Origin: Ruthenibacterium sp.
GTDB lineage: Bacteria; Bacillota; Clostridia; Oscillospirales; Ruminococcaceae
DNA: 33,433 nt
Assembly (NCBI GenBank): GCA_020025255.1
Contig: JAHHSK010000015.1
Coordinates: forward strand, 1-33,433
Direction: 5' to 3'
Shown: positions 1 to 7,468 of the stretch, piece by piece
Layout of the letters: every line of letters begins with the position of its first letter
Position numbering within the stretch: the first letter of the stretch is position 1
Position numbers and translations under genes: made by a program
The notes under the pieces: generated by a model
Told to the model about the DNA's origin: nothing
What the model saw: the letters and a program-made list of their open reading frames with translations, nothing else
Databases searched by the model: none

Positions 1-27
1 AGGAAAACCCATTGCAAAGGAGAACTT

Positions 28-801
28 ATGCTTCTTACGATTTACGATTTCGATCTTGCCCAGATCTGCTATTCCGGGCAGTGCTTTCGGTGGCAGCAGC
101 TGGATGAAAGCACCTTTTCCATACCCGCTTTCGGGCGCACACTCACCGTAAAGCAGCGCGGTCACTGCTTTGATTTTTCCTGCGACAGCACCGAATTTGA
201 CGCTGTATGGCGCAGTTATTTCGATCTTGATACCGATTATGCGGCAATCAAAGCGCGGATCGATCCCAATGACCGTTATTTGCTGCGCTGTGCCGAACAC
301 GGCTGGGGGATGCGTATCCTGCGTCAGGATCTTTGGGAGATTCTGGTAAGCTTCATCGTCAGCCAAAACAACAACATTCCACGCATTCGAAAAAACCTTG
401 CTTCCATCTGCACGCTTTCGAAGGAAGATTTCCCTTCCCCGCAAGTGCTTGCCGCCACCTCACCCGATGTCTTTCGCGCTATGGGGCTTGGCTACCGCGC
501 CGATTATCTGTGCGCCGCTGGGGAATATGCGGCACGCGGGGGTGTATTGGATGCATTGTCTTCCCTTTCGTTTCCGCAGGCGCATCAGGAGCTTCGCACG
601 ATCAAAGGGGTTGGCCCCAAGGTTGCCGACTGCGTATGCTTATACGGGCTGCACCATGTGGATGCTTTCCCCTTGGATACGCATGTAAAGCAAATTTTAA
701 AAGCGCATTATCCCAACGGATTCCCGTTTGAACGCTATACGGGATGTGCCGGGATTCTGCAGCAGTACATGTTTTATTATGACCTTGGCAAAAATGAATA
801 A
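28..801 (+). CDS. ogg: 8-oxoguanine DNA glycosylase (OGG1-type, HhH-GPD)
   Basis: Base-excision repair enzyme that removes 8-oxoguanine opposite cytosine and nicks the abasic site through a Schiff base. The 257-residue protein has an N-terminal OGG_N-like beta domain (about 1-95), a SQNNN helix start near residue 112, then the helix-hairpin-helix KGVGPKVADC. Within this, Lys198 aligns with the catalytic lysine of human OGG1. Asp217 in PLDTH is the conserved GPD-loop aspartate. The ATG start has the ribosome binding site AAAGGAG 6 bases upstream. Length fits bacterial OGG1 homologues. It converges with the PASTA gene and both share the hairpin at 847-881. The promoter lies outside the window. 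Some databases call such proteins DNA-3-methyladenine glycosylase 2; the Lys and Asp pair favours OGG activity. Confidence 0.88.
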   Translation: MLLTIYDFDLAQICYSGQCFRWQQLDESTFSIPAFGRTLTVKQRGHCFDFSCDSTEFDAVWRSYFDLDTDYAAIKARIDPNDRYLLRCAEHGWGMRILRQDLWEILVSFIVSQNNNIPRIRKNLASICTLSKEDFPSPQVLAATSPDVFRAMGLGYRADYLCAAGEYAARGGVLDALSSLSFPQAHQELRTIKGVGPKVADCVCLYGLHHVDAFPLDTHVKQILKAHYPNGFPFERYTGCAGILQQYMFYYDLGKNE

Positions 802-840
802 TCACAAGGAATATTTCCGATAAAAACGCTCGTCCTCAAC

Positions 841-890
841 AAAAAACAGCAGCCGGATGCAATGATTGCATTCGGCTGCTGTCTTTCTGT
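841..890. terminator. bidirectional intrinsic terminator
   Basis: A 15-bp stem pairs 847-861 with 867-881 (one G-U pair) around a 5-base loop. The minus strand ends in a run of six T, which suits the PASTA gene. The plus side ends in a weaker T-rich tract for the glycosylase gene. Confidence 0.8.
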
Positions 891-938
891 CAAATCGGAT
901 CTAAAACTATAATCCACACATCACTGACACCTGGGTTC

Positions 939-2705
939 TTATGCCGCTGCATTCGGTGCCGAAGTACTGTCTGTCGGGGGTTCCGGCTGCGGCTCTGGAT
1001 TCGGTTCAGAGTCAGACTTTGCTTCTGATTGGGATTGGGATTGCGACTGAGACTGAGACTGTGACTGTGACTGGGATTGCGGCTGGGATTGCGGCTGGGA
1101 TTGAGACTGGGACTCCGGTTTTTCCGGTTTTTCCGCAATATACAGGATCACAGATTGCGTTTCGATTTCCAGCACACTGCCCGCCTGCACATCACAGCGC
1201 GCGACCGTGCCCTCGATAAAGCTGCCATCATTCGCCGTGGGGTACATCTGATATCGGATCCCCAGTGTCTTCAGCTCCGCCTGCACATCCTCCTTGGGGC
1301 GGCCGATCACCGGCGGCATCACGGCAGTCTGTGCCCCATCGCTGACAACCAAGGTAATCACCGTTCCGGCCGGCACGCGCGTGCCTTTCTGGTGGCTTTG
1401 ACGGATAATTTCACCCGCGGCATATTCCCGGCTGAATTCATGTTCGGAAAGGAACACAACGTAATCGGTATTCTGCGTATCCGATGCAACATCCGTAAAC
1501 TTTTTGCCAACCCAGTTCGGGATCGTAAACAGTTCCTGCTCCGGCTCGCTTTCACTGGAATCCGAGGAGGATTCGCTTTCCGAAACGGACTCCGATTCCG
1601 AAAGGCTTGTATCTGTGGAATCCCCGCCGTTTGACGATGCCAGCACGGCCCACACCAGCAAAACAACCACCAGAACGGCTGCCGCCGCCCCGGCCATAAT
1701 CATCTGCATCTGCTTTGTCGTCAGATTCCAGCGCGGTTTTTCGGGCTGTTCCGGTGTTGTAAGTGCCGCCAGAAAATCGGCTGCCGATTGCATGCGCTCT
1801 GTGGGAACTATGCGCATGGCATGCGCCAAAGCAGCTGAAACATATCCCGGCAGTTCCGGGTTCAGCGCATGAGCCGGAACAAGCGTATCATTCATTTTGC
1901 GCAGGTTTGCCGGCACCGGCGTTTTGCCTGTCATGGCAAAATAGAACAGCGCGCCAAGGGAATAAACATCCGTGTATTTTCCGTCAAACTCAGCAGATGC
2001 ATACTGTTCGGGGGCTGCAAAGCCATCGAACACGCTGCTTTTCAGTTCGCTGTCTGCCGTGCGCAGACCCAGTGTAGCGTAACCGGAAAGACGCGCAGCA
2101 CCCGACTGCGAGATATAAACCGTTTCCGGACTGATGCCTCGGTGCAAAAGCCCCATGCGATGCATCGCATCGACCCCATATACAACCGGCCGCAGCAGCA
2201 CGAGTGCTTCGTCCGGATTCAAGGGCTGTTCCCGCTGTGCTATGTATTCCATCAGCGTGATGCCTTCATCCGGCTCTTTCACTGCATAGGCGGTGTTGTT
2301 TTCTTCCACAAGATCCAGCACCTGCACCAAGCCGTCGTTGCGCCCAAGCGTTACCAGCGTGCGGTACATATCCACAAAATCCATACGCGTCGTCTTGAAC
2401 ATCAGTTCCCGATCCTGACGCGGGATCACACTGCCATTGTGTGCGCGGGCTGCGCAGATCGTAACCGGCACAAACTCTTTGATGACAACTCGGCGCGTAA
2501 CGGTATTGTCCACAGCTGCGTACAATACGCCTTCCCCATCAAGCGACAGCACCCGTCCTATGGTGTATCTTCCTGCCAGTAATGTGTTGACCGGAAGGGT
2601 GCCCGCCGGATTGGTATTTTCAAAACTTTGTCCGCAATACGGGCAGCTGCGCTGCGATGCATCCGCATTGGATAAACAATTACTGCAAACGATCTGTTCT
2701 CCCAC
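939..2705 (-). CDS. Zinc-ribbon PASTA protein with a predicted pseudokinase domain
   Basis: Membrane protein built like a PASTA Ser/Thr kinase. In order: a CxxC...CxxC zinc ribbon (Cys 7, 10, 21, 24), a kinase fold (about 45-320) with Lys76 in VIKEF, an APE motif (AAPEQY) and TDVYSLG, one membrane helix (336-355), an S/E-rich linker, two PASTA-like repeats, and a C-terminal Ser-Gln repeat tail. The catalytic loop reads HRGISPET (188-195), so the HRD aspartate is Gly190. The DFG triad is replaced by GYA (208-210) and the glycine loop is degenerate. I therefore infer a pseudokinase that senses muropeptides or scaffolds rather than phosphorylates. The chosen GTG start follows AGGGAAAG. A longer GTG start at 2741 lies 6 bases after the yebC stop without a ribosome binding site. 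Likely cotranscribed with yebC. Confidence 0.82.
   Translation of the reverse strand: MGEQIVCSNCLSNADASQRSCPYCGQSFENTNPAGTLPVNTLLAGRYTIGRVLSLDGEGVLYAAVDNTVTRRVVIKEFVPVTICAARAHNGSVIPRQDRELMFKTTRMDFVDMYRTLVTLGRNDGLVQVLDLVEENNTAYAVKEPDEGITLMEYIAQREQPLNPDEALVLLRPVVYGVDAMHRMGLLHRGISPETVYISQSGAARLSGYATLGLRTADSELKSSVFDGFAAPEQYASAEFDGKYTDVYSLGALFYFAMTGKTPVPANLRKMNDTLVPAHALNPELPGYVSAALAHAMRIVPTERMQSAADFLAALTTPEQPEKPRWNLTTKQMQMIMAGAAAAVLVVVLLVWAVLASSNGGDSTDTSLSESESVSESESSSDSSESEPEQELFTIPNWVGKKFTDVASDTQNTDYVVFLSEHEFSREYAAGEIIRQSHQKGTRVPAGTVITLVVSDGAQTAVMPPVIGRPKEDVQAELKTLGIRYQMYPTANDGSFIEGTVARCDVQAGSVLEIETQSVILYIAEKPEKPESQSQSQPQSQPQSQSQSQSQSQSQSQSQSEAKSDSEPNPEPQPEPPTDSTSAPNAAA
1026..1113 (-). repeat. 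Hexanucleotide tandem repeat encoding Ser-Gln units
   Basis: Tandem 6-bp units of the type GACTGG/GATTGG/GACTGT encode a Ser/Gln (with Pro) tail at the C terminus of the PASTA protein. Units of six bases can expand or contract without changing frame. Confidence 0.8.
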
Positions 2706-2747
2706 TGTATTTCTTTCCCTTTCCGTTTTGTTCCAAAGCACGCCGGC

Positions 2748-3485
2748 TCAGCGGTCGAGGTCCTCTTCGTTTTCAAGATTATGCCATACATTCTGCACGT
2801 CATCATCTTCTTCCAGATGATCCAGCAGCAGACCCATCTGCTTGAGGGAATCGGGGTCGGTAAGCGCAGTCATCGTGGAGGGAACCATTGCAACATCTGC
2901 CGAAATAAATTCATAGCCCATGTTTTCCAGTTCTGCGCGCACTTCGCTGAAGCTTTCCGGCGTAGTCGTCACTTCGGCTACTCCATCCCCCATATCAAAA
3001 TCTTCACCGCCTGCTGTCAGGATATCCTCCATAACCGCATCTTCGTCTTTTCCTTCAATATCCAGCACGATCACTCCCTGCTCGCTGAACAGGAAGCTGA
3101 CGCAGCCGCGGTTGCCCAGATTGCCGCCGAATTTATCGAAATAATGACGCAGATTGGCCGCGGTGCGGTTGCGGTTATCCGTCAGGGTTTCCACCATCAT
3201 GGCAACTCCGTTCGGGCCGTATCCTTCATAGGTGATTGCCTCGTAATCGTCCTTTTCGCCGCCCTCTGCCTTTTTAATGATGCGCTGGATGTTATCATTG
3301 GGCACATTCAGGCTTTTTGCCTTTGCGATCAGATCGCGCAGCTTGCCGTTGACATTGGGGTCTCCGCCGCCCGCTTTTACGCAAACAGCCATTTCACGGC
3401 CGATCTTTGTAAATATTTTGGCGCGCTGACCGTCCGTCTTTTCTTTTTTGCGTTTAATATTGTTCCATTTGCTATGCCCTGACAT
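2748..3485 (-). CDS. yebC: YebC/PmpR (TACO1) family protein
   Basis: A 245-residue member of the YebC/TACO1 family. It was historically annotated as a DNA-binding regulator. Some homologues, including mitochondrial TACO1, act in translation. The N terminus MSGHSKWNNIKRKK is diagnostic, followed by GGGDPNVNGKLRDLIAKAK, the NVPNDNI motif and TDNRNRTA, which mark the three-domain YebC fold. Full length, soluble, no signal. The ATG follows AGGGGG at suitable spacing. A sigma-A promoter lies at 3541-3569. The PASTA pseudokinase gene follows closely and probably shares the transcript. The family is certain from sequence; the molecular role here is not. Confidence 0.93.
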   Translation of the reverse strand: MSGHSKWNNIKRKKEKTDGQRAKIFTKIGREMAVCVKAGGGDPNVNGKLRDLIAKAKSLNVPNDNIQRIIKKAEGGEKDDYEAITYEGYGPNGVAMMVETLTDNRNRTAANLRHYFDKFGGNLGNRGCVSFLFSEQGVIVLDIEGKDEDAVMEDILTAGGEDFDMGDGVAEVTTTPESFSEVRAELENMGYEFISADVAMVPSTMTALTDPDSLKQMGLLLDHLEEDDDVQNVWHNLENEEDLDR

Positions 3486-3540
3486 AACAGGTACCCCCTA
3501 TATGATATCAAAATAAAATAATGTACAGTACAACTATAAG

Positions 3541-3569
3541 ATTATAGCATATTAACCTGCGATGTGCAA
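3541..3569 (-). promoter_or_regulatory. sigma-A promoter of yebC
   Basis: On the minus strand TTGCAC, a 17-bp spacer, then TATAAT. The predicted start is near 3534. An 11-bp palindrome TGTACAGTACA (3522-3532) sits at the start of the transcript. Confidence 0.75.
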
Positions 3570-3652
3570 GGGAATCCCCCGGCACAAACCCGCTGTTTCG
3601 CTCATTCTTTCGCTTTTTGGCATGATTTGCCTTTTCTTTTTTCCCCGGCTTC

Positions 3653-3682
3653 GTATAGCCGTTGTTTGCTGTACGCATACTA
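3653..3682 (+). promoter_or_regulatory. sigma-G-like (forespore) promoter
   Basis: GTATA (3653-3657), an 18-bp spacer, then CATACTA (3676-3682) matches the Bacillus sigma-G consensus GYATR-18-CATNMTA at every defined base. The ribosome binding site of the 49-codon gene starts about 10 bases downstream. No convincing sigma-A promoter is seen in this stretch. Confidence 0.6.
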
Positions 3683-3707
3683 CGGATGTACAAAGGAGGT
3701 GAACCAA

Positions 3708-3857
3708 ATGGAAACCAAAAACAAAAACAGCCGCGCCGGCACCAACCGCACGGAAAGTGCCAAAAAAAATGAAAGCACCAACAAAAGCTCTTCCCGCGCT
3801 TCCTCTGCACGCAACAGCGAAAATTCCAACAGCAAAAACAGCACCCGCACCCGATAA
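3708..3857 (+). CDS. Small basic hydrophilic protein, candidate minor spore protein
   Basis: A 49-residue protein made mostly of Ser, Asn, Lys, Arg, Thr, Glu and Ala, with no hydrophobic stretch, no cysteine and no recognisable domain. Translation evidence is strong: AAAGGAGGTG stands 6 bases before the ATG. The frame is open further upstream to 3564, but that part overlaps the promoter and lacks a ribosome binding site. The sigma-G-like promoter immediately upstream and the size and composition resemble minor small acid-soluble spore proteins such as SspN or SspO of Bacillus, without clear sequence identity. Role in the forespore is inference. A terminator follows at 3892. It stands alone between divergent yebC and convergent mrnC. 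Confidence 0.65.
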   Translation: METKNKNSRAGTNRTESAKKNESTNKSSSRASSARNSENSNSKNSTRTR

Positions 3858-3891
3858 CTTTCCTTACAGCCGATTTTCTTTTTAAGACGCA

Positions 3892-3949
3892 AAGCAGCGA
3901 TACACCCTTTGGTTTGCATCCGAAGTGTGCATCGCTGCTTTTCTTTTAT
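3892..3949 (+). terminator. intrinsic terminator of the small basic protein gene
   Basis: AAGCAGCGAT (3892-3901) pairs with ATCGCTGCTT (3931-3940), followed by TTCTTTTATT. The T tract overlaps the stop codon of the convergent mrnC gene. Confidence 0.7.
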
Positions 3950-4362
3950 TCCTGCGGTTGTGTATCAAAATGGTCGTTCCAAATCACATCGAACAGTTCC
4001 TCAATGCGTTGGGCTTGGTTTTGCAGATAAAGCCAGCCAAACAGGGCTTCCAGCGCCGTAGATGCCCGATACTCCTGCGGCGTTGCGTGTTTGGCCACGG
4101 TTGCCTTGGAAGCGTTTTTCCCCCGGCGCACCACACCTTGTTCCGATTCGTTCAGCATCGGCATGATTTTCTGTAAGGCCGCAAACTGCCCCTTTGCCGA
4201 AACAAACTTCACCGCTTCGGCATGCAGCCGATTGGGCTGCATGCGCGTGCGTTCCACAAGGCGCTTGCGAACCAGCACCTCGAACACGCCATCCCCTACA
4301 AACGCAAGCGCGATCGGTGATTGTTCCCGAATATCAATTTCCGGCTTTGCTTCAAATAACAC
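3946..4362 (-). CDS. mrnC: Mini-ribonuclease III
   Basis: A dimeric RNase III-like endonuclease without a double-stranded RNA-binding domain. In Bacillus it matures 23S rRNA ends. The 138-residue protein shows the family pattern: LAFVGDGVFEVLVR near the N terminus (the RNase III acidic signature, normally GDAVYE), VVRRGKNA in the middle, and YRASTALEALFGWLYL with the second acidic residue. Length matches the family. The gene lies 62 bp downstream of obg on the same strand and is probably its operon partner, a ribosome-biogenesis pairing. The stop codon falls in the T tract of the opposing terminator. Confidence 0.9.
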   Translation of the reverse strand: MLFEAKPEIDIREQSPIALAFVGDGVFEVLVRKRLVERTRMQPNRLHAEAVKFVSAKGQFAALQKIMPMLNESEQGVVRRGKNASKATVAKHATPQEYRASTALEALFGWLYLQNQAQRIEELFDVIWNDHFDTQPQE

Positions 4363-4424
4363 TGCAGTTATTCCCCCTGCCTATATCAGCGTGTGCGCAG
4401 CATCGGCATGTGCACAGCCATTCA

Positions 4425-5696
4425 TCAGAATACATAATCAAATTCAAATTCACCGATGCGGATCGTATCGTCCTCTTGAACACCCATTTCCACGAGCTTA
4501 TCGATGATGCCGGATTCATGCAGCTGACGCTGGAAATACTGAAGGCTTTCATAATCGGAAACATCGGAGCCTTCGAGAATCGTTTCCAGCCACGGGGCAT
4601 CAATTTCATACGCACCATCGTCTGCACGCACGATTTCAAACGCACGCGAAGATTCCGCCGCCGGCTCTGGGCGGACATACTCCGGTTCATATACGGTAAC
4701 GGGGGGCAGCTGCTGCAGCCGTTCATAGACAATACCGGGCAGCCCATCCAGCCCCTGACGCGTTGCCGCGGAAACCGGCAGGAACACAAGGCCTTTTTCT
4801 TCAATATAGCTTCGGAATTCCTCCACCTGCTCCGGCGTCGCGATATCACATTTATTGCCCAGAACGATCTGCGGACGTTCGGCAAGCTCTGCGGAAAAAT
4901 TCCTAAGTTCTGTGTTGATCTTTTCAAAATCGTCCTTCGGGTCACGGCCCTCGCAGCCCGAAACATCCACCACATGCAGCAGCAATCGGCAGCGATCCAC
5001 ATGGCGCAGGAAATCGTGGCCCAGCCCGACCCCTTCCGCTGCGCCTTCAATCAAGCCCGGTATATCCGCCGCAACAAAGCTGGCCTCCGGCCCGACACGG
5101 ACAACCCCCAGAACCGGGGAAAGCGTTGTAAAATGATAATTGGCAATTTTCGGCTTTGCTGCACTAATGACTGAAATGATCGTGCTTTTGCCCACGTTCG
5201 GGAAACCGATCAAGCCGACATCGGCGATCAGCTTCAGTTCCAAGCGAACATCCATCTCCTCGCCCTTTGCTCCCGGCTTTGCGAATTTGGGAATCTGACG
5301 TGTCGGCGTTGCAAAATGCGTATTGCCCCAGCCGCCGCGTCCGCCGCGCGCAACCACAACGGGTTCATCGCCTGAAATATCGGCAATCACCAAGTTGGTT
5401 TGTGCGTCCCGCACGATCGTGCCGCGCGGCACGCGGATCACAAGATCCGGAGCGCTTTTGCCGTTGCAGCGGGAAGCACGGCCATCCTCGCCGTTGGGCG
5501 CGCAGTATTTGCGTTTATAGCGGAAATCCATCAGCGTGGAAAGATTGGTATCCACTTGAAACACGATGTTGCCGCCGCGCCCGCCATCGCCGCCGTCCGG
5601 CCCGCCTGCGGCAACATATTTTTCGCGATGAAACGAAACGGAGCCATTGCCGCCGTTGCCCGCCTTGATTTTGATTTTTGCGGTATCGATAAACAT
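4425..5696 (-). CDS. obg: Obg family GTPase (ribosome assembly)
   Basis: Essential GTPase acting in 50S assembly and stress signalling. The 423-residue protein has the Obg glycine-rich domain (1-158, with GGDGGRGG), the G1 loop GFPNVGKST (164-172), the switch region HFTTLSP, the G3 motif DIPGLIEGAAEGVGLG, G4 NKCD, and a C-terminal OCT domain (about 345-423), typical of Gram-positive Obg. The ATG follows GGAGGT. It is separated from rpmA by a terminator at 5784, so it probably has its own weak promoter in 5697-5780 or depends on read-through. The order rplU, rpmA, obg is widely conserved; mrnC follows. Confidence 0.96.
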   Translation of the reverse strand: MFIDTAKIKIKAGNGGNGSVSFHREKYVAAGGPDGGDGGRGGNIVFQVDTNLSTLMDFRYKRKYCAPNGEDGRASRCNGKSAPDLVIRVPRGTIVRDAQTNLVIADISGDEPVVVARGGRGGWGNTHFATPTRQIPKFAKPGAKGEEMDVRLELKLIADVGLIGFPNVGKSTIISVISAAKPKIANYHFTTLSPVLGVVRVGPEASFVAADIPGLIEGAAEGVGLGHDFLRHVDRCRLLLHVVDVSGCEGRDPKDDFEKINTELRNFSAELAERPQIVLGNKCDIATPEQVEEFRSYIEEKGLVFLPVSAATRQGLDGLPGIVYERLQQLPPVTVYEPEYVRPEPAAESSRAFEIVRADDGAYEIDAPWLETILEGSDVSDYESLQYFQRQLHESGIIDKLVEMGVQEDDTIRIGEFEFDYVF

Positions 5697-5783
5697 ATTA
5701 TTGTACCTCCGGCATATCGAAACAAAAGGAAGCCGAACGGCCTATGCCGTTGCAGCGTATACGGTTGCAAAGCTTTTGATTAC

Positions 5784-5811
5784 AAAAAAGACCGGGCCTT
5801 CCGGCCCGGTC
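5784..5811 (-). terminator. intrinsic terminator after rpmA
   Basis: A GC-rich 9-bp stem (5790-5798 with 5803-5811) with a TTCC loop is followed on the minus strand by six T. It ends the rplU-rpmA transcript before obg. Confidence 0.88.
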
Positions 5812-5826
5812 TGCTGCCTTGCAGGC

Positions 5827-6078
5827 TTATTGCTTAATGCTGACCTTCTTGCGGTCACGGCCGACACGCTCAAAGCACACCTTGCCATCGACAAGGGCAA
5901 ACAGCGTATCATCACTGCCACGTCCGACATTCTCACCTGCATGGATGTGAGTGCCGCGCTGACGAACCAGGATGTTGCCGGCCAGAACGAACTGACCGTC
6001 TGCACGCTTTACGCCAAGACGCTTTGCCTCGGAATCGCGGCCGTTCTTTGTAGAACCTACACCTTTTTTATGTGCCAT
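5827..6078 (-). CDS. rpmA: 50S ribosomal protein L27
   Basis: Large-subunit protein whose N terminus reaches the peptidyl transferase centre. The 83-residue sequence opens with MAHKKGVGSTKNGRDSEAKR and continues with the L27 signature GQFVLAGNILVRQRGT. The start is fixed by AGGGGAGGG about 7 bases before the ATG. It lacks the short cleavable N-terminal extension (ending in FA/S before the HKKG-type sequence) found in many Firmicutes and removed by the protease Prp. No prp gene lies between rplU and rpmA, which agrees with this. It is 18 bp downstream of rplU in the same operon. Confidence 0.97.
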   Translation of the reverse strand: MAHKKGVGSTKNGRDSEAKRLGVKRADGQFVLAGNILVRQRGTHIHAGENVGRGSDDTLFALVDGKVCFERVGRDRKKVSIKQ

Positions 6079-6096
6079 TTACTAACCCTCCCCTAA

Positions 6097-6408
6097 TTAA
6101 CCGTTGATCTCTGTGATCTCGATCTTGGTATACGGCTGACGATGACCCTTCTTGCGCATGCTGCCCTTTTTGGGACGATAAGTCAGGATATTCAGCTTCT
6201 TGCCTTTGCCGTTCTTAACGACCTTGCCTGTGACCTTGGCACCCTCAACTGTGGGATTGCCAAACTTCACGCTGCCCTCTTCGCCGACAGCCAGAACGGT
6301 GTCGAAGGAGTATTCGCTCTCTGCTTCAACATTCAGCTTTTCAACATAAATGACGTCGCCTTTTTCCACACGGTACTGCTTACCGCCGGTAACGATCACT
6401 GCGTACAT
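6097..6408 (-). CDS. rplU: 50S ribosomal protein L21
   Basis: Large-subunit protein binding 23S rRNA. The 103-residue sequence MYAVIVTGGKQYRVEKGD and the C-terminal KKGHRQPYTKIEI are diagnostic, and the length is typical. First gene of the rplU-rpmA operon, with a sigma-A promoter at 6497-6525 and an approximately 80-base structured leader. GAGGG stands about 7 bases before the ATG. Confidence 0.97.
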   Translation of the reverse strand: MYAVIVTGGKQYRVEKGDVIYVEKLNVEAESEYSFDTVLAVGEEGSVKFGNPTVEGAKVTGKVVKNGKGKKLNILTYRPKKGSMRKKGHRQPYTKIEITEING

Positions 6409-6494
6409 AATAAACCCTCATTTTCTATAAGTCTCGCTGGACTAGCAGGCGGATATCAAGATATCACTTAAGGAGCCCAAACCATGCGGCTCTA
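6409..6494 (-). ncRNA. Structured 5' leader of rplU-rpmA, candidate L21 leader
   Basis: The transcript from about 6490 begins with a short hairpin (GAGCC with GGCTC) followed by the self-complementary repeat GATATCTTGATATC. Firmicutes rplU operons commonly carry an L21 autoregulatory leader, so this is the expected place. I could not match the Rfam consensus by eye. Confidence 0.4.
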
Positions 6495-6496
6495 AC

Positions 6497-6525
6497 ATCA
6501 TACCATAAATCCCGGCACAATGCAA
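6497..6525 (-). promoter_or_regulatory. sigma-A promoter of rplU-rpmA
   Basis: On the minus strand TTGCAT, a 17-bp spacer, then TATGAT. It begins about 20 bp after the folD stop codon. Confidence 0.78.
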
Positions 6526-6544
6526 GCAGTTTTTTCTCAAATCC

Positions 6545-7417
6545 TCAACGTTTTTCGCCGTCTCCCCGGCCTTGCGCCTGATTGCGGGCAGCACGCACCG
6601 TGTTCATCATCAGCATAGCGCGTGTCATCAGCCCGACGCCGCCCGGCACCGGCGTGATGTAAGAAGCCTTGGGTTCCGCCTCGTCAAAGACAACATCTCC
6701 GCAAAGCGTTCCGTCAGCGGTGCGGTTGATCCCGACATCGATCACCACTGCGCCCGGCTTTATCATATCCCCTGTTACAAAGCCCGCTTTTCCGACAGCG
6801 GCAATCAGGATATCTGCCGCCGCACACTTTTCTTTCAGATTTTCGGTATGGGAATGGCACAATGTAACCGTGGCATTTTCCGCACAGAGCATCAACGCAG
6901 CCGGCTTGCCCACGATATTGCTTCGCCCAATCACCACAGCATCTTTGCCTGCAATCTGCATGCCGGTGCTTTTCAGCATTTCAATGCATCCGGCCGGGGT
7001 GCACGGAAGGAAGCATTCCTCCCCGCTGATCAGTCTGCCGGTATTGATATCGGTAAATCCATCGACATCCTTTTGCGGCAGTATGGCGTTGATGACGCTT
7101 TGTTCCCGGATCTGCGGCGGAAGGGGAAGCTGCACTAAGATGCCATGCACACGATCATCCTGATTGAGCTGTTCGATTTTTCCGAGCAGCTCACTTTCCG
7201 TGATCGACTGCGGAAGCTCCAGCACATCGGAAAGGATGCCGCATTCCGCACAATCCTTGGCCTTTCCTCTTACATATGCTTTGCTTGCAGGGTTTTCCCC
7301 CACTATAATGACAGCCAGCCGTACCGAAATCCCCTTTTCCCGGAGCTTTGCTGCCTGCTGCGCTGCCTGTGCCTTGATCCGGGCGGCAAGTACTTTTCCG
7401 CTGATGATTTCCGCCAT
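6545..7417 (-). CDS. folD: Methylenetetrahydrofolate dehydrogenase/cyclohydrolase
   Basis: Bifunctional cytosolic enzyme interconverting 5,10-methylene- and 10-formyl-tetrahydrofolate with NADP. The 290-residue protein shows SKAYVRGKAKDC, with the catalytic Tyr-x3-Lys pair, VQLPLPPQI, KDVDGFTDIN, the Rossmann motif VVIGRSNIVGKP, and PVPGGVGLMT near the C terminus. Length is typical. The start follows AGGAGGT. It lies 51 bp after lgt on the same strand and is the last gene of the vanY-ymfF-ymfH-lgt-folD run. No hairpin terminator is evident between its stop and the rplU promoter. Confidence 0.96.
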   Translation of the reverse strand: MAEIISGKVLAARIKAQAAQQAAKLREKGISVRLAVIIVGENPASKAYVRGKAKDCAECGILSDVLELPQSITESELLGKIEQLNQDDRVHGILVQLPLPPQIREQSVINAILPQKDVDGFTDINTGRLISGEECFLPCTPAGCIEMLKSTGMQIAGKDAVVIGRSNIVGKPAALMLCAENATVTLCHSHTENLKEKCAAADILIAAVGKAGFVTGDMIKPGAVVIDVGINRTADGTLCGDVVFDEAEPKASYITPVPGGVGLMTRAMLMMNTVRAARNQAQGRGDGEKR

Positions 7418-7468
7418 GGTATTCTACCTCCTGACCTAAAGACATTTATGCCCCTGCCGTGCCTATTT

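Noticed and set aside
2706..2741. Longer N terminus of the PASTA protein from GTG 2741
   Set aside because: It starts 6 bases after the yebC stop without its own ribosome binding site, and the added residues precede the zinc ribbon that normally begins such proteins.
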